NCBI RefSeq assembly: GCF_021018745.1
Contig: NZ_CP063845.1
Coordinates: 3,472,001-3,536,000, forward strand
Source: Gloeobacter morelensis MG652769
Lineage (GTDB): Bacteria; Cyanobacteriota; Cyanobacteriia; Gloeobacterales; Gloeobacteraceae
Reading direction: 5' to 3'
Length of the DNA stretch: 64,000 bases
In this document: positions 1 to 8,520 of the stretch, one piece after another
How the letters are laid out: every line of letters begins with the position of its first letter
Position numbering within the stretch: position 1 is the stretch's first letter
Made by a program: the position numbers and the translations under genes
Notes under the pieces: generated by a model
The model's database searches: none
The model's input: only the letters and a program-made list of their open reading frames with translations
What the model was told of the DNA's origin: nothing

Positions 1-1032
1 AGCGGGGGAGCGCAACGACTCGCCGACGATCACCTGGGTGATGTTTTTTTGCAGGGCAAAGTCGATGAGCGCCCCTGCCACATCGCGGTTTTGCAGCTGC
101 ACAAATTCGCCCGCCGCCGCCTCGGTGGCCGCGCGGTGCTCCTGCAAGGTGTGCGCTTCGGGGGGAGCGAGCGGCCTACCCGTCTCGACGTAGGCCACGA
201 ACAATTCGGCGTCGAGCCGCTCGGCAATGCGCGCCCCGCGGCGGATGAGCCGGGCGGAAGCCGGATTGGTGCTCACCGCCGCGAGTACCCGTTCGCGCAC
301 CCCCGCCGGACCTGCCACGCCGTTCTTGCCCGACAGGATGTCGGCATCGACCACCTCGGCGACTGCGCGCAGGGCCAGTTCACGCAGGTAGACCAGGGTG
401 CTGCGGCGCAAAAAAGGGCTGCCCGGAGGAATGTACCTGGCCGCATCGCCGCGCTGCAGGCGCTCCAGGACGGCTTCCGGGCTCGCATCGACCAGTTGCA
501 CCTCCTCGGCGCTGCGCAGCAGCCGGTCGGGCACCGTCTCGTGCACAACCGCCCCAATCAGACGTCCGGCGGCCTCGGCGACGCTTTCGAGGTGCTGGAT
601 GTTCATGGCGCTCATCACGCTCACCCCGGCATCGAGCAGCACCTCCACATCTTCGTAGCGCTTGCGGTGGCGGCTGCCGGGGGCATTGGTGTGGGCCAGC
701 TCATCGATGAGCACTGTGGCCGGCCGCCGCTGCAAAATCGCCTCCAAGTCGAGTTCCGGGATGATCACACCCTGGTAGGCGACCTGGCGCGGTGCCATCA
801 CTTCGAGATCCGCGAGCAACGCTTCGGTGTCGGGGCGGTCGTGGGTCTCCACCCAGCCGACCACCAGATCCACGCCGCGGCGGCGCAACCGACGGGCCTC
901 CTGGAGCATGCGCGTGGTTTTGCCCACCCCGGGCGTGTAGCCGAGATAGAGCTTCAGCCGACCCCCCGACAGCTGCATCAGCTCGTGCAGCAACGATTGG
1001 GGATCGGGGCGGTCTTCGTTTGGACGAAACAT
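1..1032 (-). CDS. kdpD: KdpD N-terminal sensor protein, 3' end beyond the window
   Basis: The reading frame starts at ATG 1032 and stays open to base 1, giving 344 residues without a stop; the C-terminus lies outside the window. The KdpD P-loop GYTPGVGKT is at about residues 31-39, followed by the conserved segments VLIDELAHTNAPGS and MSAMNIQHLESV. A universal-stress-protein-like domain begins near residue 245 (RVLAAVSTNPASARLIRRG). KdpD senses low potassium or turgor. In cyanobacteria it is usually a short protein of about 370 residues without the membrane and kinase part, and the visible piece fits that form, though the missing end prevents proof. It is the third gene of a leftward operon, 12 bases after the response regulator, and lies divergent to kdpFABC. 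Family assignment is firm. Confidence 0.9.
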   Translation of the reverse strand, partial: MFRPNEDRPDPQSLLHELMQLSGGRLKLYLGYTPGVGKTTRMLQEARRLRRRGVDLVVGWVETHDRPDTEALLADLEVMAPRQVAYQGVIIPELDLEAILQRRPATVLIDELAHTNAPGSRHRKRYEDVEVLLDAGVSVMSAMNIQHLESVAEAAGRLIGAVVHETVPDRLLRSAEEVQLVDASPEAVLERLQRGDAARYIPPGSPFLRRSTLVYLRELALRAVAEVVDADILSGKNGVAGPAGVRERVLAAVSTNPASARLIRRGARIAERLDAELFVAYVETGRPLAPPEAHTLQEHRAATEAAAGEFVQLQNRDVAGALIDFALQKNITQVIVGESLRSPA

Positions 1033-1044
1033 GGCAACCCACGG

Positions 1045-1695
1045 TTAAGGAGGAGCGATCAGGCCCTTCTCGAGGGCGACGACGACGGCCTGGGTGCGGT
1101 CGACCGCCCCGAGCTTGCGCAGGATGGCGTGGACATGCACCCGCACGGTGCCGCTTGAGATGTGTAGTTGGCGACCGATCTCGGGGTTGCTGGCCCCCCG
1201 GGCGATCCAGCGCAGCACCTCCTTTTCCCGTTCGGTGAGGGTGACGGTGCCCGGGGCTTCGCCCGGGGCTGGAGCCAAAGCGCTGCGCACCTGGGCGAGT
1301 ACTTTCGCGTCGAACCAGCCGTTGCCGGCGCTGACCTCGCGGATGACCGTGAGCAGATGCTCCGGCGAGATACCCTTCAGGCAGTAACCGTCCGCGCCTT
1401 TCCGCAAGATCGTCTGCACCAGATTCGCCTCTTCGCGCGAGGTGAGCACCAGCACCCGCACTTCGGGATACTCCCGCTTGAGGCGCTCCAGCGTCCTTTG
1501 CCCCCCGATCCCCGGCAGGCTGATATCGAGCAGCACCAGCCGCGGTTGCAGACGGTCCACCAGATCCAGGGCCGTTTCTCCGTCCTCCGCCTCGCCCACC
1601 AGTTCAAGCTCCGATTGGTTGCGCAGAAACAGCGCAAGCCCCATGCGAAAGAGCGGATCGTCCTCGACCAGCAGCACGGTGATGGGTTCACTCAC
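1045..1695 (-). CDS. NarL/FixJ-type response regulator
   Basis: This is a 216-residue two-component response regulator. The receiver domain covers residues 6-120, with acidic residues in VEDD and a phosphoacceptor Asp near residue 57 in LVLLDIS. The C-terminal LuxR-type helix-turn-helix reads LTEREKEVLRWIARG followed by GTVRVHVHAILRKLG. The start is GTG and overlaps the stop of the upstream histidine kinase by four bases (GTGA), so the two are translationally coupled and very likely partners. The kdpD-like gene follows 12 bases later. In most bacteria the Kdp regulator KdpE is an OmpR-type protein; here a NarL-type regulator holds the position. Control of the divergent kdp genes is an inference from gene order. 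Confidence 0.93.
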   Translation of the reverse strand: MSEPITVLLVEDDPLFRMGLALFLRNQSELELVGEAEDGETALDLVDRLQPRLVLLDISLPGIGGQRTLERLKREYPEVRVLVLTSREEANLVQTILRKGADGYCLKGISPEHLLTVIREVSAGNGWFDAKVLAQVRSALAPAPGEAPGTVTLTEREKEVLRWIARGASNPEIGRQLHISSGTVRVHVHAILRKLGAVDRTQAVVVALEKGLIAPP

Positions 1696-2798
1696 AGCTT
1701 CACCTCCGCCCCCGCCGTCGGCGCGGGCAAGGCCACGGCGAACAGGCAGCCCCCCCCGGGTCGGTTGACCGCCCAGATCCGCCCGCCGTGGGCTTCGACG
1801 ATCTGCCGGGATAGGTACAGCCCCAGGCCGGTGCCGGGAATATGGCGGGTGTTGTCGGACTGGTAGAAGCGATCGAAGATGCGCCGGATGTCCGCAGGGG
1901 GGATGCCCGAGCCGGTATCCTCCACCAATAGCCGCACCTCCCCTGCTGCCGGCATCAGCCGCACCGTCACCCGCCCCCCGCGCGGCGTGTGGTTGATGGC
2001 GTTGCCCACCAGATTCGCCACCACCCGGCCCAGTTGCAAACCGTCCACCGCCAGGTGCACGTCTTCGGCTCCCTCATAGACCAATTCGATTTGGCGGCTG
2101 AGGGCCAGATCCTGCAGTTCCACAATCTGCTCGGCGCACAACTCGTCGATATTTTTGACCTGCCTGTCGAGTTTCGGTCCCAAAAGGCTGTTGCGGTAGA
2201 TGGCAAGCAGCGTGTCCACCAGGGCCAGCAATTTGTGGTTGCTTTTGAGCAAAATCTCGATCACCCCCTGCTGCTGGGGGGTAATTGCCCCAAACTGGCC
2301 CTGGCCGAAAAATTGCAGCGTCTGCTGGGCGCCCAGAAGCGGCGTCTTGAGATCGTGGGTGAGGGTGGCGACGAAGTCCGACTGGGCGCGCGATAGCTCC
2401 TCTTCGGCCTGCAGGGCGGCCTTCTGGCGCGCCGCCGCCTCCTGGATCCGCCGGTACTGGAAGCCCAAGTAGGCCACCGTCAGCAGCGCGGCGACGGTGA
2501 TCAACCGGTCGACCACCGCGACGCTGCTCGCGAGCGCCTGCCGGGGAAAGACCAGATTGAGCAGCGTGAGCGCCACGCTCAGCGCCGTCACGAATACCGT
2601 GCTGCGCCGGTCCAAAAACCAGTTGGCAAGCAGGATCGGACCGACATAAAGGTAGCCGAAAATGTACTCCGGCTCGGTCGTAAATTCGAGAACCATGATG
2701 AAGGCAAACATCGAAGCGATGTACGCCGCGATCGGTCTGAAGGGAAAAATGCGCTTTGGCATGGTGGGCCAACAGCCGATAGGCAAAATTAGTCGCAT
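1692..2798 (-). CDS. Membrane-bound sensor histidine kinase
   Basis: This sensor kinase has 368 residues from the chosen ATG at 2798; ATG 2762 is an alternative. Upstream in-frame codons back to about 3083 look non-coding and overlap the divergent kdp leader, so they were excluded. Four hydrophobic segments (for example IAAYIASMFAFIMVLEF and LITVAALLTVAYLGF) form an N-terminal membrane domain. A HisKA domain follows with the phosphoacceptor His in DFVATLTHDLKTPLLG, then an HATPase domain with the N box (VVANLVGNAINHT), G1 box (VEDTGSGIP) and G2 box (GTGLGLYLS). It heads the operon with the NarL-type regulator and the KdpD sensor. The true start is uncertain because no good ribosome binding site is visible at either candidate. 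Confidence 0.9.
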   Translation of the reverse strand: MRLILPIGCWPTMPKRIFPFRPIAAYIASMFAFIMVLEFTTEPEYIFGYLYVGPILLANWFLDRRSTVFVTALSVALTLLNLVFPRQALASSVAVVDRLITVAALLTVAYLGFQYRRIQEAAARQKAALQAEEELSRAQSDFVATLTHDLKTPLLGAQQTLQFFGQGQFGAITPQQQGVIEILLKSNHKLLALVDTLLAIYRNSLLGPKLDRQVKNIDELCAEQIVELQDLALSRQIELVYEGAEDVHLAVDGLQLGRVVANLVGNAINHTPRGGRVTVRLMPAAGEVRLLVEDTGSGIPPADIRRIFDRFYQSDNTRHIPGTGLGLYLSRQIVEAHGGRIWAVNRPGGGCLFAVALPAPTAGAEVKL

Positions 2799-2840
2799 CC
2801 ACAGTTTATCAAATTTTACGTCTTTAACTCTGTCAAGCGG

Positions 2841-2862
2841 GCATATATCGTTCGTTATATGC
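2841..2862. promoter_or_regulatory. Inverted repeat in the divergent kdp control region
   Basis: GCATATA is followed by an 8-base spacer and TATATGC, a perfect 7-bp inverted repeat within the 180-bp gap between the leftward sensor operon and the rightward kdp genes. A related half, CGTATATCG, lies about ten bases further right. It looks like a binding site for a dimeric regulator and could serve both directions. The protein that binds it is unknown; the adjacent NarL-type regulator is the obvious candidate. Confidence 0.4.
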
Positions 2863-2981
2863 CACCTGTTTAACGGCGTATATCGGCAGTCCAAACTGTC
2901 GGCTAATCTCTTGTTTGTGCACTGCGCTTGGGCCTCAATAGAAGTATCCAGGCATCGAGAGCAATCGTGGAGAGACCACCG

Positions 2982-3065
2982 ATGGAACAGCCCTATGCCG
3001 TCTGCGGCGCCCTCGCGTTGTGGCTTACCTACCTGTACTGGATAGTAAACAACCCCAACGAATAG
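2982..3065 (+). CDS. 27-residue membrane peptide upstream of kdpF
   Basis: ATG 2982 opens a 27-codon frame with a hydrophobic middle (VCGALALWLTYLYWIV) and a polar end NNPNE, ending at TAG. GGAGAG lies about 12 bases upstream. It sits 20 bases before kdpF on the same strand, at the head of the kdp operon. The single membrane span and position suggest a small accessory peptide of the Kdp complex or a translated leader. It does not match the KdpF pattern, which the next gene does. Confidence is limited by the short length. Confidence 0.45.
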   Translation: MEQPYAVCGALALWLTYLYWIVNNPNE

Positions 3066-3085
3066 TTTGCAAAAGTGAGTCAAAA

Positions 3086-3175
3086 ATGAGCGGACCTTTG
3101 ATCCTGCTGCTGTTGATAACCGTGGGATTGGCGGCGTATTTGCTGCTGGTCATGGTCAAGCCCGAGTGGTTCTAA
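3086..3175 (+). CDS. kdpF: Potassium-transporting ATPase subunit KdpF
   Basis: This 29-residue peptide has one membrane span (LILLLLITVGLAAYLLLVMV) and the typical KdpF ending KPEWF. KdpF is a small stabilising subunit of the KdpFABC potassium pump in the inner membrane. The gene lies 15 bases before kdpA, the normal order kdpF-A-B-C. No strong ribosome binding site precedes it (AAGTGAGTCAAAA), so translation may depend on the peptide gene just upstream. Confidence 0.85.
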   Translation: MSGPLILLLLITVGLAAYLLLVMVKPEWF

Positions 3176-3190
3176 TCGAGGAATGTTTCG

Positions 3191-4915
3191 ATGAGCGAAG
3201 GTCTGTTGCAGATTGGGGCGACGCTGGTCCTGATGGTGGCCATCGTGCCCTTTTTTGGTGCCTACATGGCCCGTGTCTTTCAAGGTCAGTCCACCTGGCT
3301 GGACGCCGTGTTCGTTCCGCTGGAGGGGTGGGTGTACCGGTTGGGCGGCGTGGAACCCGAGCGGCAGATGGATTGGTGGGAGTACGCCCGGGCGGTGCTT
3401 GTCAGCAATATCGCCATGTTCGTGCCGGTCTTTGCCGTGCTGCTGCTCCAGGGTGGCCTGCCGCTCAACCCGAACAACATTCCCGGCATGTCCTGGGATC
3501 TGGCGCTGCATACGGCCATCTCGTTTTTGACCAACACCAACCAGCAGCACTACTCGGGCGAGACCGGCCTGAGCCACCTTGCCCACATGGTCGGCATCCA
3601 GTATCTGATGTTTACCTCGGCGGCCACGGGTTTGTCGGTGGGCATCGCCTTTATCCGCGGTGTGCTGGGTAAGCCCCTGGGCAATTTCTACGTCGATCTC
3701 ACCCGTTCTATTTCGCGGGTGTTGATGCCCGTCGCGAGCGCCTTTGCGGTGGTGCTGTTGTCGCAGGGGGTGCCCCAGAGTCTTTCCGGGATCACCGAGG
3801 CTAGGCTCGTCGATCCGTACCAGACGACCACCGACGGCAAGACGGAGACGGTGACGACCCAGAAGCTGGTCACCGGTCCATTCGCCTCGATGGAGAGCAT
3901 CAAGGAACTGGGTGAAAACGGCGGCGGCTCCTACGGCATCAACTCCGCCCACCCCTACGAGAACCCGAATCCGCTGACCAACACGCTTGAGATTTTGCTG
4001 TTGCTGGCCGTGCCCACGTCGCTGATTTATACCTTCGGGGTGATGGCCGGCAACAAAAAGCAGGGCTGGGTGCTGTTCGGTGTGATCTTTTTGCTGTTTG
4101 CCGGCCTGACGGGTACAGCCGCTGTGAGCGAGTACTTCGGCAATCCCGCTCTCAACGCCCTGCTGGGCTCGGCCAATCCCAACTTCGAAGGGCAGGAGGT
4201 GCGCTTCGGCTGGGCGCAGTCGGCGCTGTTCGCCACCGCCACCACCGCCACAATGACGGGCGCCGTCAACGCCATGCACGATTCGCTGACGCCCCTGGCC
4301 GGGGGAGTGGCGCTGTTCAACATGTGCCTGCAGGTCATCTGGGGCGGGCAGGGCACCGGCATCGCCTACATCCTGGTGTTTTTGATCATTGCGGTGTTTC
4401 TCACCGGCTTGATGGTGGGCCGTACCCCCGAAATCTTCAGCCGCAAAATCGAGAAGCGGGAGGTGGCCCTGGCCGGCATCATCTTCCTGGTCCACCCGAT
4501 CATCATCTTGATACCGACTGCACTGGCGGTGGGCATCCCGGGGATTGCAGCCAACTCCAACCCGCTCTATCACGGTTTGTCGCAGGTGCTCTACGAGTAC
4601 GCGAGTGCGGCGGCCAACAACGGCTCCGGCTTCGAGGGGCTTGGGGACAACACACTCTGGTGGAACCTCAGCACTTCGGTGGTGCTGTTGGCGGGCCGCT
4701 ACCTGCCCATCGTCGCCCTGCTGGCCCTCGCGGGCGGTCTGCAGCGCAAGGTGCCGGTGCCGGAGACCCCCGGTACCCTGCGCACCGACACGGTGCTGTT
4801 CGGCACGGTGACCGCGGGCACGATCGTGATTCTGGGAGCGCTGACCTTTTTCCCGGCCCTTGCGCTGGGTCCGATTGCCGAGTACTTTGCCAACCTCGCC
4901 GGTAAGACCTTCTAG
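3191..4915 (+). CDS. kdpA: Potassium-transporting ATPase subunit KdpA
   Basis: The 574-residue protein is the potassium-selective channel-like subunit of the high-affinity KdpFABC pump, with about ten membrane spans. Signature segments are present in order: [36 protein letters not shown] and [11 protein letters not shown], which correspond to the four pore repeats. Length matches the family (about 557-575). The start at ATG 3191 follows GAGGAA with good spacing. A large open frame on the opposite strand of this gene is a composition effect. It is the third gene of the rightward kdp operon, nine bases before kdpB. Confidence 0.98.
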   Translation: MSEGLLQIGATLVLMVAIVPFFGAYMARVFQGQSTWLDAVFVPLEGWVYRLGGVEPERQMDWWEYARAVLVSNIAMFVPVFAVLLLQGGLPLNPNNIPGMSWDLALHTAISFLTNTNQQHYSGETGLSHLAHMVGIQYLMFTSAATGLSVGIAFIRGVLGKPLGNFYVDLTRSISRVLMPVASAFAVVLLSQGVPQSLSGITEARLVDPYQTTTDGKTETVTTQKLVTGPFASMESIKELGENGGGSYGINSAHPYENPNPLTNTLEILLLLAVPTSLIYTFGVMAGNKKQGWVLFGVIFLLFAGLTGTAAVSEYFGNPALNALLGSANPNFEGQEVRFGWAQSALFATATTATMTGAVNAMHDSLTPLAGGVALFNMCLQVIWGGQGTGIAYILVFLIIAVFLTGLMVGRTPEIFSRKIEKREVALAGIIFLVHPIIILIPTALAVGIPGIAANSNPLYHGLSQVLYEYASAAANNGSGFEGLGDNTLWWNLSTSVVLLAGRYLPIVALLALAGGLQRKVPVPETPGTLRTDTVLFGTVTAGTIVILGALTFFPALALGPIAEYFANLAGKTF

Positions 4916-4924
4916 GAGCCTGTC

Positions 4925-7012
4925 ATGCAAGTGCGCAACAAACCTGTCCGTCCGGTCACCGCCGCAGTCCGCTCGGATCTCAAGCGGCGCAAGGTGAACC
5001 AGGCGGGGCTGTACAGCCGGGCCGTCGCCGAGGCGTTCGTCAAACTCAATCCTCTGACGCTCTACAAGAACCCGGTGATGTTCGTGGTGCTGGTGGGCAC
5101 GGCGATCACCTTGGCCCTCACCGTCAACCCGGACCTGTTCGGCGATCTGCCCGACAGCACCCGGCTGCTCAATGGGCTAATCACCGCCATCTTGTTTTTG
5201 ACGGTGTTGTTCGGCAACTTCGCCGAGGCGGTGGCCGAGGGCCGCGGCAAGGCCCAGGCCGACGCCCTGCGCCGTACGCGCCAGGACACCTCCGCCCGGC
5301 GGGTGCTGCCCGGCGGTCGCATTGAGGAAGTCTATTCCACCCAACTGCGCAAAGGGGACGTCATCCGGGTGGTGGCGGGCGATCTGATCCCAGCCGACGG
5401 CGAGGTGCTCGAAGGGGTGGCCTCGGTGGACGAATCGGCGATCACCGGCGAATCGGCCCCGGTAATCAAAGAGCCCGGTTCGGACGTGGCGAGCACCGTC
5501 ACCGGCGGCACCCGTATCCTCTCCGACGAACTGCTGGTGCAGGTCGGCTCCAACCCGGGCGAAGGGTTCATCGACCGGATGATCGCGCTGGTGGAGGGGG
5601 CCCGCCGCCAGAAGACCCCCAACGAGATCGCCCTCACCGTGCTGCTGGCGGTGCTCACGCTCATCTTTCTCATTGTGGTGGCCACCATCCCGCCGATGGC
5701 GAACTTCGTCGGCGCCCCGGTGAGCATCGCAGCCCTGGTCGGTCTGCTGGTGGCGCTCATCCCCACGACCATCGGCGGATTGCTCTCAGCCATCGGCATC
5801 GCCGGCATGGACCGGGTGGCCCAGTTCAACGTGATCGCCACCAGCGGCAAGGCGGTGGAGGCGGCGGGCGACGTGGGCACGCTCATCCTGGATAAGACCG
5901 GCACGATTACCCTGGGTAACCGGCTCGCGGACGAATTCATCCCCGTGGGCGGCCACAGCCTCGGGCGTCTGGCGCAGGCGGCCTGGGCCGCTTCGATCTT
6001 CGACACCACCCCGGAGGGTAAGTCGGTGGTCAAGCTTGCCACGGCCCAGGGGGCGGCAGGCGGCTACGACCTGCAGGGGGCCGCCGGTATCGAATTCACC
6101 GCCCAGACGCGCATGAGCGGTACCGATTTTGGCGAGGGCCGCCGCGTGCGCAAAGGCGCCGTCGATGCCGTCAAGCGCTACGTCCAGGCGCAAGGCGGTG
6201 CGATTCCCGCAGATCTCGACGGCGCGGTCGAGCGGGTCTCGCGCCTCGGGGGCACGCCGCTTGCGGTGAGCGACGGCACCGAGATTTTTGGGATCATCTA
6301 CCTCAAGGACATCGTCAAGCCCGGCATCCGCGAGCGCTTCGAGGAATTGCGGCGCATGGGCGTCCGGACGGTCATGCTCACCGGCGACAACCGGATCACC
6401 GCCTCGGTGATTGCTGGTGAAGCGGGGGTGGACGACTTTATCGCCGAAGCCACCCCCGAGGATAAAATCCGGGTCATCCGCGAAAGCCAGGAGCAGGGCA
6501 AGTTGGTGGCGATGACCGGCGACGGCACCAACGACGCACCGGCTCTGGCGCAGGCGGACGTGGGGGTGGCGATGAACTCCGGTACCCAGGCCGCCAAGGA
6601 AGCCGCCAACATGGTCGACCTCGACTCGGACCCGACCAAGCTCATCGATGTGGTCACCATCGGCAAGCAACTGCTGATCACCCGCGGCGCGCTGACCACC
6701 TTCAGCATCGCCAACGACGTCTCGAAGTACTTCGCCCTCATCCCGGCCATGTTCGGCGCCGCCGGGATCGGTGCTCTCAACATCATGGCCCTCACCAGTC
6801 CCCAGTCGGCCATCCTCTCGGCGCTCATCTTCAATGCCCTGATCATCCCCGCCCTCATCCCGCTGGCGCTGCGGGGGGTCGAATTTCGCCCCTTGAGCGC
6901 CGACCAGTTGCTGACCCGCAACATCCTCATTTATGGATTGGGTGGCCTGGCGGTGCCGTTTGTGGGCATCAAGCTCATCGATATCGTCGTCACCGCCGTC
7001 GGCCTCGCCTAA
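4925..7012 (+). CDS. kdpB: Potassium-transporting P-type ATPase subunit KdpB
   Basis: This 695-residue catalytic subunit hydrolyses ATP to drive potassium import with KdpA. Visible P-type ATPase motifs are the actuator loop ITGESAPV, the phosphorylation site DKTGTIT (Asp near residue 323), [10 protein letters not shown] and the hinge [10 protein letters not shown]. Membrane spans flank these domains. Length fits the family. AGGAG lies ahead of ATG 4925, and the gene is 15 bases before kdpC. Confidence 0.98.
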   Translation: MQVRNKPVRPVTAAVRSDLKRRKVNQAGLYSRAVAEAFVKLNPLTLYKNPVMFVVLVGTAITLALTVNPDLFGDLPDSTRLLNGLITAILFLTVLFGNFAEAVAEGRGKAQADALRRTRQDTSARRVLPGGRIEEVYSTQLRKGDVIRVVAGDLIPADGEVLEGVASVDESAITGESAPVIKEPGSDVASTVTGGTRILSDELLVQVGSNPGEGFIDRMIALVEGARRQKTPNEIALTVLLAVLTLIFLIVVATIPPMANFVGAPVSIAALVGLLVALIPTTIGGLLSAIGIAGMDRVAQFNVIATSGKAVEAAGDVGTLILDKTGTITLGNRLADEFIPVGGHSLGRLAQAAWAASIFDTTPEGKSVVKLATAQGAAGGYDLQGAAGIEFTAQTRMSGTDFGEGRRVRKGAVDAVKRYVQAQGGAIPADLDGAVERVSRLGGTPLAVSDGTEIFGIIYLKDIVKPGIRERFEELRRMGVRTVMLTGDNRITASVIAGEAGVDDFIAEATPEDKIRVIRESQEQGKLVAMTGDGTNDAPALAQADVGVAMNSGTQAAKEAANMVDLDSDPTKLIDVVTIGKQLLITRGALTTFSIANDVSKYFALIPAMFGAAGIGALNIMALTSPQSAILSALIFNALIIPALIPLALRGVEFRPLSADQLLTRNILIYGLGGLAVPFVGIKLIDIVVTAVGLA

Positions 7013-7027
7013 CCAGGAGCCTTCACC

Positions 7028-7594
7028 ATGTCCACATTCAAAGCAATCGGCACCGCCGCCCGTATGGCCATCTTCTTCTGGATCGCCTGCGGCCTCGCCT
7101 ACCCGCTCATCCTCACGGGCTTTGCCCAGGTGGCCTTTCCTGGGCAGGCGAACGGCTCGCTGCTGCGCAACACCCAGAATCAGGTCATCGGCTCGTCGCT
7201 GATTGGCCAGAAATTCACCTCTGGGCGCTACTTCCAGGGGCGCCCCAGCAGCATCGAATACAAAGCGGAGGCCAGCGGCGCAAGCCAGCTTGCTCCCACC
7301 AACAAAGCCCTCGCCGAGCGGGTCAAAGCCGACACTGCGGCGTTTGAGGCCCAGAACGGCACCAAACCGACCATCGACCTGGTGACCACTCCCGCTTCTG
7401 GTCTCGATCCGCACATCACCCCGGCCGGGGCGGCAGCCCAGGTCGAACGGGTGGCCAAAGCCCGCAACCTCGCCCCCGATCAAGTCCGCAAGCGGGTGGC
7501 CGAACACACCGAAGGCCGCTTTTTGGGTCTTTTCGGTGAGCCGCGCGTCAACGTGCTGGAACTCAACTTGGCCCTCGACGGAGCGCAGCGATGA
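7028..7594 (+). CDS. kdpC: Potassium-transporting ATPase subunit KdpC
   Basis: The 188-residue protein has one N-terminal membrane span ([20 protein letters not shown]) and a periplasmic part with the family landmarks [24 protein letters not shown] and [14 protein letters not shown]. KdpC stabilises the KdpAB complex and raises its ATP affinity. Length is usual for the family. AGGAG precedes the start. Its stop overlaps the next gene's start (ATGA), so the downstream small protein is translated with it. Confidence 0.97.
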   Translation: MSTFKAIGTAARMAIFFWIACGLAYPLILTGFAQVAFPGQANGSLLRNTQNQVIGSSLIGQKFTSGRYFQGRPSSIEYKAEASGASQLAPTNKALAERVKADTAAFEAQNGTKPTIDLVTTPASGLDPHITPAGAAAQVERVAKARNLAPDQVRKRVAEHTEGRFLGLFGEPRVNVLELNLALDGAQR

Positions 7595-7917
7595 AATCTC
7601 TCAAAATGCAGTCCACAGCAGACCTCGATGGAAAGTGGAGGGAGTTGAATTTCGGGCAACCCGCCCCGGCCCTGGTCCGCGTCTCGGTTCTCAATCCCGT
7701 TTGCGCTGCGGATTGGCAGACTCTGCTGCTGCCGCCCACCTGCCGGGTGTTGTGCGTGTTGCGCCGGCAGCGGGTGCTCGAACCGGAATCATCGCTGCCG
7801 TTGGCACCTGGCGATTGGGTAGTGGCCATCGCCGCCCTGCCGGCCTACGGACCGATGTTGGAGGCTGTACTACGCGATTGGCTTCGCAGGGACCGCAGCA
7901 GTTGTCCTTTAGAATAG
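7591..7917 (+). CDS. Small protein with TrkA-C/RCK-C-like domain, last gene of the kdp operon
   Basis: The 108-residue protein starts within the kdpC stop codon (ATGA), so it belongs to the kdp operon. The C-terminal half, [17 protein letters not shown] followed by [13 protein letters not shown], follows the RCK-C/TrkA-C pattern (hydrophobic strand, arginine, P-or-L rich turn, GD, hydrophobic strand). That domain in potassium channels and transporters binds small regulatory ligands. No membrane span or nucleotide-binding motif is visible. A role as a cytosolic regulator of the Kdp pump is inferred from the domain pattern and the coupling. The domain call rests on eye comparison only. Confidence 0.75.
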   Translation: MKSLKMQSTADLDGKWRELNFGQPAPALVRVSVLNPVCAADWQTLLLPPTCRVLCVLRRQRVLEPESSLPLAPGDWVVAIAALPAYGPMLEAVLRDWLRRDRSSCPLE

Positions 7918-7956
7918 CAGCAAGTTCCTGAGACGCGTGTCCAGGAGGAGTTTCCC

Positions 7957-8520
7957 ATGGTTCGCGTACCGTCTCGCTCATTGACACTGGAAGAGTTTCT
8001 GCAGTTGCCGGAAACCGAACCTGCCAGTGAATATATCGACGGCCGAATCCTGCAAAAACTGATGCCACAAGGTAAACACAGTGCTATCCAGACTGAACTC
8101 GCGGCTGCGGTAAGTGGGGTTCTCAGATCCAGGCGTATCGCACGGGCTTTCTCTGAACTGCGATGTACTTTCGGTGGACGGTCCACTGTGCCGGATATCT
8201 CTGTGTTCGTCTGGGAGCGAATTGCCCGCGACGAACGAGATGCAGTTGCCAACGTCTTCTGGATGGCCCCGGATTGGACTGTCGAGATCCTCTCGCCCGA
8301 TCAAAGCCAAACCCGAGTGGTAAAAAACATTCTGCACTGCCTCAAACACGATACCCAGATGGGCTGGCTCATCGATCCCGACGAGCAAACGGTGTTTGTT
8401 TACCGGCCGGGTCAATTGCCGGAGGCGTTCGAGGAGCCTGAGACTCCTCTGCCTGTACCCGTATTTGCCGAGGAATTCTCACTCACCGTGGGCGAGCTGT
8501 TCGCCTGGCTGCAAGACTGA
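7957..8520 (+). CDS. Uma2 family protein (DUF820, PD-(D/E)XK-like)
   Basis: This 187-residue member of the Uma2 family, abundant in cyanobacteria, has a fold related to restriction endonucleases; cellular role is unknown. Family landmarks are YIDGRILQKLMPQGKHS, the core PDISVFVW, WTVEILSPDQS and GWLIDPDEQTVFVY. An excellent ribosome binding site (AGGAGGAG) precedes ATG 7957. Its last 42 bases overlap the end of hmuV on the opposite strand. Three other Uma2 genes lie in this window. Confidence 0.9.
   Translation: MVRVPSRSLTLEEFLQLPETEPASEYIDGRILQKLMPQGKHSAIQTELAAAVSGVLRSRRIARAFSELRCTFGGRSTVPDISVFVWERIARDERDAVANVFWMAPDWTVEILSPDQSQTRVVKNILHCLKHDTQMGWLIDPDEQTVFVYRPGQLPEAFEEPETPLPVPVFAEEFSLTVGELFAWLQD

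Noticed and set aside
49-1158. Long open frame on the plus strand opposite kdpD
   Set aside because: Its protein is rich in His, Gln and Arg and has no domain; the minus strand encodes clear KdpD motifs.
3080-4930. 616-codon frame opposite kdpA
   Set aside because: It is exactly antisense to a complete kdpA, and its His/Gln/Arg-rich product is the usual shadow of high-GC coding DNA.
5786-7507. 573-codon frame opposite kdpB and kdpC
   Set aside because: Antisense shadow; no start signal or family motif.
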